A DNA stretch of 7,121 bases from Chthoniobacteraceae bacterium (GTDB taxonomy: Bacteria; Verrucomicrobiota; Verrucomicrobiia; Chthoniobacterales; Chthoniobacteraceae): positions 1 through 7,121 of the forward strand of contig CANJYI010000145.1 of NCBI GenBank assembly GCA_947478975.1, given 5' to 3'. The position numbers and the translations under genes are program-made. Shown here piece after piece: positions 1-5,913 of this stretch. Every line of letters starts with the position of its first letter. Positions within the stretch are counted from its first letter, which is position 1. The notes below the pieces were generated by a model. It was not told where the DNA came from, ran no database searches, and saw only the letters and a list, made by a program, of their open reading frames with translations.

Positions 1-21
1 GGCGGGGACACCGGGCGTGGG

Positions 22-57
22 CAAAAGAAAAAGGGCAGCCCCGGAGGACTGCCCTTT
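22..57 (-). terminator. Rho-independent terminator of the beta-barrel gene
   Basis: A perfect 9-bp inverted repeat, AAAGGGCAG (30-38) and CTGCCCTTT (49-57), encloses a 10-nt loop. On the minus strand the hairpin is followed by the tract TTTTTCTTTT. The hairpin starts 24 nt after the stop codon of the minus-strand gene at 81-944, where an intrinsic terminator is expected. On the plus strand the hairpin is followed by CTGG with no T-run, so it appears to work in one direction only. Confidence 0.88.
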
Positions 58-80
58 CTGGTAAGGAGAACTACTTCAGA

Positions 81-944
81 CTAGAAAGCAACGCCGAGGC
101 CCAGGGAACCGACGAGGTCGTTTTCCTGCTTGTTGCCAGTGACTTCCTTGTCGGTGTTGTAGTAGGTGGCACCTGCGGTGGCGACCCACTTGCCATAGTT
201 GGAGGGCATGGGGAGCGCGTAGCCGAGGTTGAGTCCTGCAGCGAAGTAGGCGTAGCCATTCTTGTTGTAGAACTTGCCGGAGCCGAAGCCCACGGTGAGG
301 GGCACAGTGACCGTCACAGGGCCGACCGAGGCGCTGGGAGCCACCGCGGCTTCCCAGTAATTGCCGCCGGTTTCAGCGCCATTCGTCTTGACGGCAAGAG
401 CTGCCTTGCCGGAAAGCTCCTTCATGTGGGTGAGGGAGGGGTGCAGGGCGAGCGCGCCGAGCAGGTCGGAGTCGTCGAAGGAGATCTTCGAGTTCAGACC
501 TTCGAAGGACTCGCTGGTCAGGCCATTCGGGTAATCGTAGAAGTGAAGGCTCTCGGAGATGGAAATCTTTCCGAAGGTGAGCGTCACACCGGGGGTGAAG
601 TCAAACTCTGTCCAGTTTTGGGGATTCTTTGCGCCCTGTGCTGCACCTGGCTTGGAGTGGGAACTCCAGATGCCGAGATTTACGGTGGCGGAGAAGTCGT
701 CACCCTGGATGGCCTTGATGTTGAGGTTGGCCGAAGGCTGGACGCTGTAGGAGTGGTTGGCTGTCATCACGCCGCGGTAGTAGTACGCGGTGACGACGCT
801 GACGCCGATGTCTCCGGAGATGACGCTTTCGCTCAGTTTTTGAGGAGCGGGAGCGGGCTTTGACGCGGTGCCTGCCCAGCTGAGGGTGGGGAGGGCGACA
901 ACGGCTGCGAATGCACAGATCTGTGCGACGGATTTGTTCGTCAT
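81..944 (-). CDS. Exported outer-membrane beta-barrel protein, TorF/Gcw_chp-like
   Basis: This is a 287-residue exported protein, probably an outer-membrane barrel or small porin. Residues 1-24 form a Sec signal peptide: MTNKS, a hydrophobic stretch, then LSWA with likely cleavage after Ala24. A Pro/Ala/Lys linker (29-36) follows. The rest is alternating hydrophobic and aromatic beta-strand sequence with no helices evident, ending GLGVAF; a C-terminal Phe is the usual barrel-assembly signal. The block around 45-95 (GDIGVSVVTAYYYRG, then NLGIWSS) resembles the start of the TorF/Gcw_chp putative porin family (TIGR02001), where an 'RG' turn is followed by a 'G.W.S' strand. That assignment is by eye. 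The frame stays open for 96 codons upstream, but the start at 944 puts the signal peptide at the N-terminus. There is no Shine-Dalgarno; the leader is A-rich with CACACCACCT just before ATG. The gene is monocistronic here, with its own terminator, and divergent from rpsN. The transported substrate cannot be told. Confidence 0.87.
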   Translation of the reverse strand: MTNKSVAQICAFAAVVALPTLSWAGTASKPAPAPQKLSESVISGDIGVSVVTAYYYRGVMTANHSYSVQPSANLNIKAIQGDDFSATVNLGIWSSHSKPGAAQGAKNPQNWTEFDFTPGVTLTFGKISISESLHFYDYPNGLTSESFEGLNSKISFDDSDLLGALALHPSLTHMKELSGKAALAVKTNGAETGGNYWEAAVAPSASVGPVTVTVPLTVGFGSGKFYNKNGYAYFAAGLNLGYALPMPSNYGKWVATAGATYYNTDKEVTGNKQENDLVGSLGLGVAF

Positions 945-979
945 AGGTGGTGTGTTTTTTTTGGTTTTGTTGCGGAGCC

Positions 980-993
980 GGCCCGGGGGGGCC
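980..993 (-). other. GC hairpin in the leader of the beta-barrel gene
   Basis: On the minus strand GGCCC, a CCCC loop and GGGCC form a 5-bp all-GC hairpin. It ends 35 nt before the barrel gene's ATG at 944 and is followed by the A-rich leader. It has no T-tract, so it is not a terminator. If transcription starts upstream of it, it would sit in the 5' untranslated region, where it could stabilise the mRNA. It includes a run of seven identical bases (985-991), which is also a common place for sequencing-length errors. Its function is unproven. Confidence 0.35.
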
Positions 994-1050
994 TGATGGC
1001 TTCGCATTCCGCATTTCTCTGCCAAAGCGAAGTTGGCGGCACAAGGATAT

Positions 1051-1077
1051 TTTGTGACATTTGCGCCACATTTGTGA
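1051..1077. promoter_or_regulatory. Spaced direct repeat, possible operator
   Basis: TTTGTGA occurs exactly at 1051-1057 and again at 1071-1077, a 20-bp period or about two helical turns. Interleaved with it, ACATTTG occurs at 1057-1063 and 1068-1074, an 11-bp period or one turn. The site lies 107-133 bp upstream of the minus-strand barrel gene and about 290 bp upstream of rpsN, so the barrel gene is the likelier target. Repeats on the same face of the helix suit a regulator binding as a tandem dimer. TGTGA recalls a Crp/Fnr half-site, but the copies are direct and the nearest inverted CACA has the wrong spacing. No regulator can be named. Confidence 0.3.
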
Positions 1078-1319
1078 TGCACTTCTGTTTCTGGCGCACC
1101 TGTTTCGGCGAGGGCACGCTGATTACAAGGGGCTTCCCCTGATCCTTTCTTGAGCAAGCTCTTTGTTTGTTCGCCAACAAAAGCCCTGCTACGAGGATCT
1201 GGTGGCGGTTCCTGCTTTCTTGAAGTTCCCAAAGCGGGGAGACTCGCTTTTGCCTACTTGGGCTGTGACTGACTGCGGCGCAAAGTTACATCCGGCTGTG
1301 CTGTGGTTGGAGAAAAAGG

Positions 1320-1347
1320 TTGCCGGTTCAACGCGAAGGCGTATTAT
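1320..1347 (+). promoter_or_regulatory. Candidate sigma-70-type promoter of rpsN
   Basis: TTGCCG (1320-1325, 4 of 6 to TTGACA) and TATTAT (1342-1347, 5 of 6 to TATAAT) are separated by 16 bp. Transcription would start near 1354 and leave a leader of only about 16 nt before the rpsN ATG at 1370. That leader has no Shine-Dalgarno. This is the best match in the intergenic region, but the -35 is mediocre and the call rests on pattern matching only. Confidence 0.42.
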
Positions 1348-1369
1348 CCACCGCTCATCAGTTATCTAT

Positions 1370-1639
1370 ATGGCCAAGACGAGTTGGATTGAACGTGAAA
1401 AGAAAAAGGCGGCTACGGTCGCCAAGTACGCTGACCTGCGCGCAGAGTTGAAGGCGAAAGGCGATTATATCGGCCTCTCCCTGCTTCCCCGCAACGCAAG
1501 TCCCGTACGTATGTCGAAGCGCTGCCTCCAGTCGGGCCGCAAGCGCGCTTACATCGGACGCTTCAAGCTGTCCCGTATAGCCTTCCGCGAGTTGGCCTCC
1601 CACGGGTTGATCCCCGGGGTGACCAAGTCGAGTTGGTAG
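1370..1639 (+). CDS. rpsN: 30S ribosomal protein S14, zinc-independent short form
   Basis: This 89-residue protein is a component of the 30S head, binding 16S rRNA near S3, S10 and S19. It starts MAKTSWIERE, followed by a basic helical N-terminus. The middle has the LPRNASP signature (39-45) and the C-terminal half reads RFKLSRIAFRELA then GLIPGVTKSSW, the diagnostic S14 ending. The only cysteine is Cys52, so the CxxC...CxxC zinc ribbon of the Zn-type S14 is absent. It is somewhat shorter than the 101-residue E. coli form. The frame is open for 69 codons further upstream, but that extension has no S14 similarity and MAKTSW is the conserved N-terminus. No ribosomal-protein neighbours are present: the gene stands alone between a divergent barrel gene and an intrinsic terminator. 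No Shine-Dalgarno is visible before the ATG. In many bacteria a zinc-free S14 at a separate locus is a zinc-limitation paralog. Whether a second S14 exists in this genome cannot be seen here. Confidence 0.97.
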   Translation: MAKTSWIEREKKKAATVAKYADLRAELKAKGDYIGLSLLPRNASPVRMSKRCLQSGRKRAYIGRFKLSRIAFRELASHGLIPGVTKSSW

Positions 1640-1666
1640 GCTCTACTGATTAAAGAATTTTAAGTT

Positions 1667-1704
1667 CCGAGTCGCGGGAACATCCTGTGACTCGGTTCTT
1701 TTTT
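1667..1704 (+). terminator. Strong rho-independent terminator after rpsN
   Basis: A 13-bp stem pairs 1667-1679 (CCGAGTCGCGGGA) with 1683-1695 (TCCTGTGACTCGG). All positions pair, two of them as G-U, around a 3-nt ACA loop, and TTCTTTTTT (1696-1704) follows. It lies 27 nt after the rpsN stop. The T-tract ends only 10 nt before the ATG of the next gene, so that gene's mRNA must either read through this hairpin or begin inside or just upstream of it. Confidence 0.92.
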
Positions 1705-1714
1705 GTATTCTGGC

Positions 1715-3064
1715 ATGTCCTCCGAAGCCGGCTTGTCAACCCAGGCGGTCCCTGTATTTTTGCAGTTGACCGGCATCCTGCTCCTTGTGGGCTTGAACGG
1801 CTTTTTCGTCGCCTCGGAGTTCGCGATCGTCAAGGTGCGTTCCAGCCAGCTGGAGGCGCTTGGCGGCTCAGGAGACAAGCGGGTCCAGAAGGCCATCGAG
1901 GTCACCGAAAACCTCGAGGCCTATCTTTCCGCGACACAACTGGGGATCACTCTCGCTAGTTTGGCTCTGGGATGGGTGGGGGAGTCCCTGCTTGCCGAGC
2001 TCATCTGGCCGATGCTTGTGGCGGTGGGCATCAAGGCGGAGGGCGTTTTGAAGGCTGTTTCAGTCGGAGGCGCTTTTGCAGCCATCACGTTCCTCCACAT
2101 CGTGCTGGGGGAATTGGCTCCCAAGTCGATCGCCATTTCCATGCCTGTTCCCACGACCGTGTGGGTGAGCGCGCCGCTTGCGTTTTTCTACCAGCTGTTC
2201 CGGCCGGCTATTTGGTTTCTCAACGGCTCGGCGAGCTGGTTTTTGCGCCGCGTGCTGCGGGTGCGGCCCGTCGGGGAGCATGAACTGGCACACTCTGAGG
2301 AGGAGTTGCGGGTGATTTTGGCGGAAAGTGAGGACGCCCGGCAGGTGACCCCTATAGGCAAGGAAATCCTCATCAATGCCTTGGACCTGCGCAAGCGGGT
2401 GGTGCGTGACATCACCACACCCCGCAAGGAGGTCATTTTCCTCAACACCGAGGACTCCTTCGAGGAAAACCTGCAGCGGGCGGTGGACTCGCGACACACG
2501 CGGTTTCCGGTGTGTGAGGGGCATTTGGACAACGCGATTGGGCTGGTGCACATCAAGGACTTGTTGTTGCAGATGCGGGCTGCGACCCCGGAGATCATGA
2601 GCGCCAAGCGCGATATTTTGCCCGTGCCGGAGATGATGCCCTTGGAGCGGTTGCTCACGTTTTTTCTCACCAAGCACGCCCATCTGGCCTTGGTAGTGGA
2701 CGAGTACGGCGGGACGGTCGGGGTGGTGACGCTCGACAACGTACTGGCCGAGATTGTGGGCGATATTCAGGACGAGTTTGACACCGAACTGCCCGAGTTT
2801 AAGCGGGTCAACGCCAACGAATTCATGGTGGACGGTTCGCTGGCCCTCTACGAGTTGAAGGATCTGGCGGGGTTGGATTTGGAAAGTGAAGATGTGAGCA
2901 CCGTCGGCGGTTTTGTGACGCACCTGGCCGGCAACTTGCCGGCAGTCGGCGACCAGGTGCAGATCCCGCCCTTTGAGGTCACCGTCACCAAGGCCGACGG
3001 GCGCCGCGTGCTGGAGGTCCGGTTCCGGCGCGTGATGACGGAAGGTAGTTCAGACAAGGACTGA
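1715..3064 (+). CDS. HlyC/CorC-family CNNM/CBS transporter
   Basis: This 449-residue inner-membrane protein belongs to the CNNM/CorC family, whose characterised members export Mg2+ or other divalent cations, often coupled to Na+. The domain order is complete. The CNNM (DUF21) membrane domain spans about residues 11-190: first segment about 14-34 with the NGFFVASEF signature (28-36), then the SATQLGITLASLALGW block (72-87), then FLHIVLGELAPKSIA (126-140). A CBS pair covers about 232-352, with TTPRKEV in the first CBS and VVDEYGGTVGVVTLDNVLAEIVGDI in two halves of the second (327-351). The C-terminal CorC_HlyC domain covers about 358-440. CBS domains in this family bind adenine nucleotides. I chose ATG 1715 because it gives a short polar N-terminus before the first segment; a TTG at 1703 is in frame but lies in the terminator T-tract. 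No Shine-Dalgarno is visible. No ion-transport partner is adjacent. Specificity cannot be read from sequence; 'hemolysin' is a historical label. Confidence 0.94.
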   Translation: MSSEAGLSTQAVPVFLQLTGILLLVGLNGFFVASEFAIVKVRSSQLEALGGSGDKRVQKAIEVTENLEAYLSATQLGITLASLALGWVGESLLAELIWPMLVAVGIKAEGVLKAVSVGGAFAAITFLHIVLGELAPKSIAISMPVPTTVWVSAPLAFFYQLFRPAIWFLNGSASWFLRRVLRVRPVGEHELAHSEEELRVILAESEDARQVTPIGKEILINALDLRKRVVRDITTPRKEVIFLNTEDSFEENLQRAVDSRHTRFPVCEGHLDNAIGLVHIKDLLLQMRAATPEIMSAKRDILPVPEMMPLERLLTFFLTKHAHLALVVDEYGGTVGVVTLDNVLAEIVGDIQDEFDTELPEFKRVNANEFMVDGSLALYELKDLAGLDLESEDVSTVGGFVTHLAGNLPAVGDQVQIPPFEVTVTKADGRRVLEVRFRRVMTEGSSDKD

Positions 3065-3101
3065 GGTTTGTCTCAGTTCCGGGTTCCTCTTTGAGGAAGC
3101 C
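3058..3101 (+). terminator. Tandem hairpins at the end of the CNNM gene, possible weak terminator
   Basis: Two hairpins lie back to back across and after the stop codon. The first pairs GGACTGAG (3058-3065) with CTCAGTTC (3072-3079), 8 bp with one G-U and a 6-nt loop. The second pairs GGTTCCTC (3082-3089) with GAGGAAGCC (3093-3101), 8 bp with one bulged G and a TTT loop. Neither is followed by a T-tract, so canonical intrinsic termination is doubtful. They could protect the 3' end or support factor-dependent termination. Confidence 0.35.
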
Positions 3102-3205
3102 AAGCCTGCGGGATCCCGAGCCTTTGCCGTCGGTTTTAACGGTCGCAATAGGCGCGGTCGCCCGGCATTATGAAGGGCCCTGTCAAAACCATGTCCGCTG
3201 TCTGA

Positions 3206-3227
3206 AAGGTCCCTCTGGAGGGGCTTT
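3206..3227 (+). promoter_or_regulatory. Hairpin overlapping the ribosome-binding site of the DUF1592 gene
   Basis: AAGGTCCCT (3206-3214) pairs with AGGGGCTTT (3219-3227) over nine base pairs, two of them G-U, around a CTGG loop. It ends 10 nt before the ATG at 3238. The only Shine-Dalgarno-like sequence, GGAGGGG (3217-3223), lies in the loop and 3' arm and is 14 nt from the ATG. When folded, the hairpin would hide the ribosome-binding site, so translation could depend on its opening. It has no T-tract. The fold is visible; a regulatory role is inferred. Confidence 0.38.
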
Positions 3228-3237
3228 CCGCCGTGTT

Positions 3238-5889
3238 ATGAATCTTCGCACCAACCTTCTTACAAGCTTAGCCGGGGCCCTGTGTTTTCTGGCACCCGCA
3301 GCGAGTGGAAATGCGCTGGAAACAAACAGCGCGCAGATGCCTCCCCAGACGCGTGAGTTTTTTAAGGAGTACTGTGTCGAGTGTCACGGCGCCGATAAAC
3401 AAAAGGGGAAGGTGCGCCTCGACGATGTTTCGCTTTCGGTCGACACGCTGCAACGGGCAGACGGCTGGGCGAAGATTCTAAACGCACTCAACTCCGGTGA
3501 CATGCCGCCGGAGGACTCAAAGCAGCCTGCAAACCAGGCCAAGGCGGACTTTTTGGAAAGCCTCTCCCAGACGATGGTGGTGGCGCGCAAGGCGCTCTCT
3601 GACCAGGGCGGAAACATCACCATGCGGCGGCTCAACCGTCGCGAGTATCAGAACAGTCTCAGGGAGCTTCTGGGGGTGGAGGTGAACGTGGGAACCCTTC
3701 CCGTCGACGGGAGTTCGGAGAGCTTTGACACCGTCGGCTCCGCGTTGTTTGTCTCAGCAGACCAGTTTATGCTTTACCGGCAGTTGGGGCGGAAGGCTTT
3801 GGACTCGGGATTCGAGGCGGCGCTTCAGGAAACGAAGTTTCGGAAGGCGCATTTTGAAGCGGAGGCGGAAACGGTCCCGATGGTGGAGCGCTCGATGGCC
3901 GAGTTTGTGAGCATCCGGAAGCGCTACACGAAGTGGACGCGGGCGGTGGATGCGATAGCTCGTCTGCCAGAGAATGCGACAGCCGCGGGTGTTCTGCGCG
4001 AAAAAAACAAGGACAAGCCAGAGCGGTTCTATCTGGAATGGGACAAGATTCCGGGAGCTCCGGCGCCCAAGGAATTTGGATTTCCCGACGCGGTCGACGC
4101 CAACATGATGAACGGACGATGGGATTCCTATGTTCCTCAGGCGGCAGACTATCTGGCGCGGCCAAAGTCGAAGACGGGTACCTTTTTGGGGGTGGCTCAT
4201 TTGAACCACCGTTGGGTGACGGTCCCGGTTCCTGCTGACTGGCCCGCGGGCGAGTACAAGGTCCGCGCGCGGCTGGCCGCTACGGAAGAGGGACCGATGG
4301 AGCGGAAGTTCGTGGATTTCCTCTCCGACTATCCCGCCAGCCAGGTGCTCAACACGCACCAGGTGACGGGCACGATGGAGGAACCGCAGCTTTTGGAGAT
4401 TCCGATCAGCATCGAAAAGGAGGGGGGCCGGCGTTTCAAGTTTGCCGAGAAGGCGGTGCTTGGGAATCCCGATGGGAAGGGGACTGCGGGGCAGGTGTTC
4501 AGCGCAGGCTTTCAGGAAAACCGGATCGGGCCAGAGTACGCGGTGTGGGTCGACTGGGTGGAGGTGGAGGGGCCGTTTGTGCCGGAGCGGGTCGCCTTGG
4601 TCCGCACATGGCTGCGTGGAGAGATCGAGGAGTTTCAACGCAACCCCGGGGATCCGCGGCGGTTCATTGCTGAGTTTGGCGCGCGCGCCCTTCGCGGCCG
4701 TAGCCTGGAGGCGGAGTTTCTCGACAAGCTTTGCGGGCTGTACGCCACGAGGCTGGGGGACGGGGAGAAGCCCCTGGAGGCGATCAAGACACCGCTGTCC
4801 CTGCTGCTTGCCTCCCCGAGTTTCCTCTACCTGGCCGAGCCTGCGGAGCAGGGCAAGCCGCGCGCCTTGAACGATTTGGAGCTCGCGACGCGGCTCTCGT
4901 TTTTTCTGTGGAGCACGCCGCCCGATGCGGAGTTGCTCGGACTGGCGGGCCGCGGCGAACTTCAAAAGCAGGAGGTGCTTGCGGGGCAGGTGGAGCGCCT
5001 GCTGGCGGATACGCGCAGCGAGCGCTTCCTCAAGCCGTTCGTGTTGCAATGGCTCGGGCTTGCGCGGCTCGAGTTCTTCCAGTTCAACACGAAACTTTAT
5101 CCGGACTTTGACCTGCCGACCAAGGCTGCGGCAAAGGACGAGGTGGTCAACACCTTCATCCACCTGCTGAGAAAACGGGAGAGTCTTGCCAAGTTGCTCA
5201 AGTCGGACGCTGTCTTCATCAACGGACTCCTCGCTACTTATTACAAAATCCCCGGGGTCGTTGGAGACGAGTTCCGCGAGGTTTCGCTCATTCCGGATTC
5301 GCCCCGGGGCGGGCTGCTTGGGATGGCGGCGATTCTTGCCATGGGCAGCAATGGCGAGCAGACCAGCCCCGTGGAGCGCGGCGCCTGGGTGCTGCGGAAG
5401 CTTCTCCACGATCCGCCGCCCCCCGCTCCTGCAAACGTGCCACAGCTCAACCGTCTGGCGGAAAAGGCGCTCACCACCCGCGAGCGCATCGCGTTGCATC
5501 AGGAGGACGCGCAGTGCGCCCAGTGCCATCGCAAGATTGATCCGGTTGGATTTGGGCTTGAGAACTTCGACGCCGCAGGCAGGTGGCGGACGGTGGATTT
5601 GCGGCCAGGGGTGCCTCCGGAAAACCGCGCCATCAATCCTTCGGGGGTTCTCTACAAGGGAGCCGCTTTCGGAAGCTTTCAGGAGCTCCGGGATTTGGTG
5701 GCCGCGAAGCCTGAGCGGTTTGCGCGGGGCTTTTCTGAGGCTCTGATCGAGTATGGTCTGGGGAGGCCTTTTGGCTTCTCGGACGAAGAACTTTGCAATG
5801 AGGTGCTGGGGAAAGCGGCGCAGAAAGGCCTTTCGATTCCCGAATTCATCCACGCACTCGTTGCCAGCAACGCCTTCCATTCCAAGTAG
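3238..5889 (+). CDS. DUF1592/DUF1588-family exported diheme-motif cytochrome
   Basis: This 883-residue protein is a multidomain planctomycete/verrucomicrobial-type cytochrome. A Sec signal peptide covers about residues 1-25 (MNLRTNLLTSLAGALCFLAP then AASGNA). By-eye domain order: PSCyt1 cytochrome c at about 36-95, with CVECH (46-50) and Met89 in SGDMPP as the likely axial ligand; PSD3/DUF1587 at about 128-190 (MRRLNRREYQNSLRELLGV); an unassigned region at 205-450; PSD5/DUF1595 at about 470-535; PSD4/DUF1592 at about 541-665 (ATRLSFFLWSTPPDAEL); PSCyt3/DUF1588 at about 689-785 with CAQCH (760-764) and IDPVGFGLENFD; PSD2/DUF1585 at about 813-883 ending SNAFHSK. Two c-type haems are therefore expected in the periplasm. 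Catalytic activity and substrate are not established for the family; a redox role is inferred from the haem motifs. I chose ATG 3238 because it starts the signal peptide; the frame is open 49 codons further upstream. It is followed after 24 nt by its usual DUF1552 partner, suggesting one transcript. Confidence 0.93.
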   Translation: MNLRTNLLTSLAGALCFLAPAASGNALETNSAQMPPQTREFFKEYCVECHGADKQKGKVRLDDVSLSVDTLQRADGWAKILNALNSGDMPPEDSKQPANQAKADFLESLSQTMVVARKALSDQGGNITMRRLNRREYQNSLRELLGVEVNVGTLPVDGSSESFDTVGSALFVSADQFMLYRQLGRKALDSGFEAALQETKFRKAHFEAEAETVPMVERSMAEFVSIRKRYTKWTRAVDAIARLPENATAAGVLREKNKDKPERFYLEWDKIPGAPAPKEFGFPDAVDANMMNGRWDSYVPQAADYLARPKSKTGTFLGVAHLNHRWVTVPVPADWPAGEYKVRARLAATEEGPMERKFVDFLSDYPASQVLNTHQVTGTMEEPQLLEIPISIEKEGGRRFKFAEKAVLGNPDGKGTAGQVFSAGFQENRIGPEYAVWVDWVEVEGPFVPERVALVRTWLRGEIEEFQRNPGDPRRFIAEFGARALRGRSLEAEFLDKLCGLYATRLGDGEKPLEAIKTPLSLLLASPSFLYLAEPAEQGKPRALNDLELATRLSFFLWSTPPDAELLGLAGRGELQKQEVLAGQVERLLADTRSERFLKPFVLQWLGLARLEFFQFNTKLYPDFDLPTKAAAKDEVVNTFIHLLRKRESLAKLLKSDAVFINGLLATYYKIPGVVGDEFREVSLIPDSPRGGLLGMAAILAMGSNGEQTSPVERGAWVLRKLLHDPPPPAPANVPQLNRLAEKALTTRERIALHQEDAQCAQCHRKIDPVGFGLENFDAAGRWRTVDLRPGVPPENRAINPSGVLYKGAAFGSFQELRDLVAAKPERFARGFSEALIEYGLGRPFGFSDEELCNEVLGKAAQKGLSIPEFIHALVASNAFHSK

Positions 5890-5913
5890 CACCCGCCACC
5901 GTCTTTTCCCGCC

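Larger units (their letters stand above)
945..1369. other. Divergent intergenic region between the barrel gene and rpsN
   Basis: About 425 bp separate the two divergent start codons. I see no convincing small gene: the open frames crossing it are only upstream extensions of the two flanking genes, and their translations show no family features. The region contains an 8-T run (955-962, an A-rich leader for the minus-strand gene), a GC hairpin (980-993), a spaced direct repeat (1051-1077) and a candidate rpsN promoter (1320-1347). I found no convincing -35/-10 pair for the minus-strand gene. The hexamer TGTAAT (minus strand, 1127-1122) is the best isolated -10 match, but no good -35 lies at the right distance. 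No tRNA or riboswitch was recognised. Confidence 0.6.

Noticed and set aside
1051..1077. A Crp/Fnr site in the divergent intergenic region.
   Set aside because: The TGTGA copies are direct rather than inverted, and the nearest TGTG/CACA pair has a 10-nt gap rather than the expected 8.
945..1232. A 96-codon upstream extension of the barrel gene.
   Set aside because: It would bury the signal peptide inside the protein. The extension shows no export or family features.
1163..1369. A 69-codon upstream extension of rpsN.
   Set aside because: S14 proteins begin at the MAKxSW-like N-terminus, and the extension shows no similarity. The likely promoter lies inside it.
2060..2923. An open frame of 287 codons on the minus strand inside the CNNM transporter gene.
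   Set aside because: It is fully antisense to a gene with complete family domains and has no recognisable protein features.
3143..3171. TCGCAA and CATTAT as a possible promoter for the DUF1592-type gene.
   Set aside because: Only 3 of 6 and 4 of 6 matches to consensus, which is close to chance in a region of this length.
3091..3237. A 49-codon upstream extension of the DUF1592-type gene from a TTG.
   Set aside because: The signal peptide begins at ATG 3238. The extension is polar, crosses the hairpins, and has no family features.
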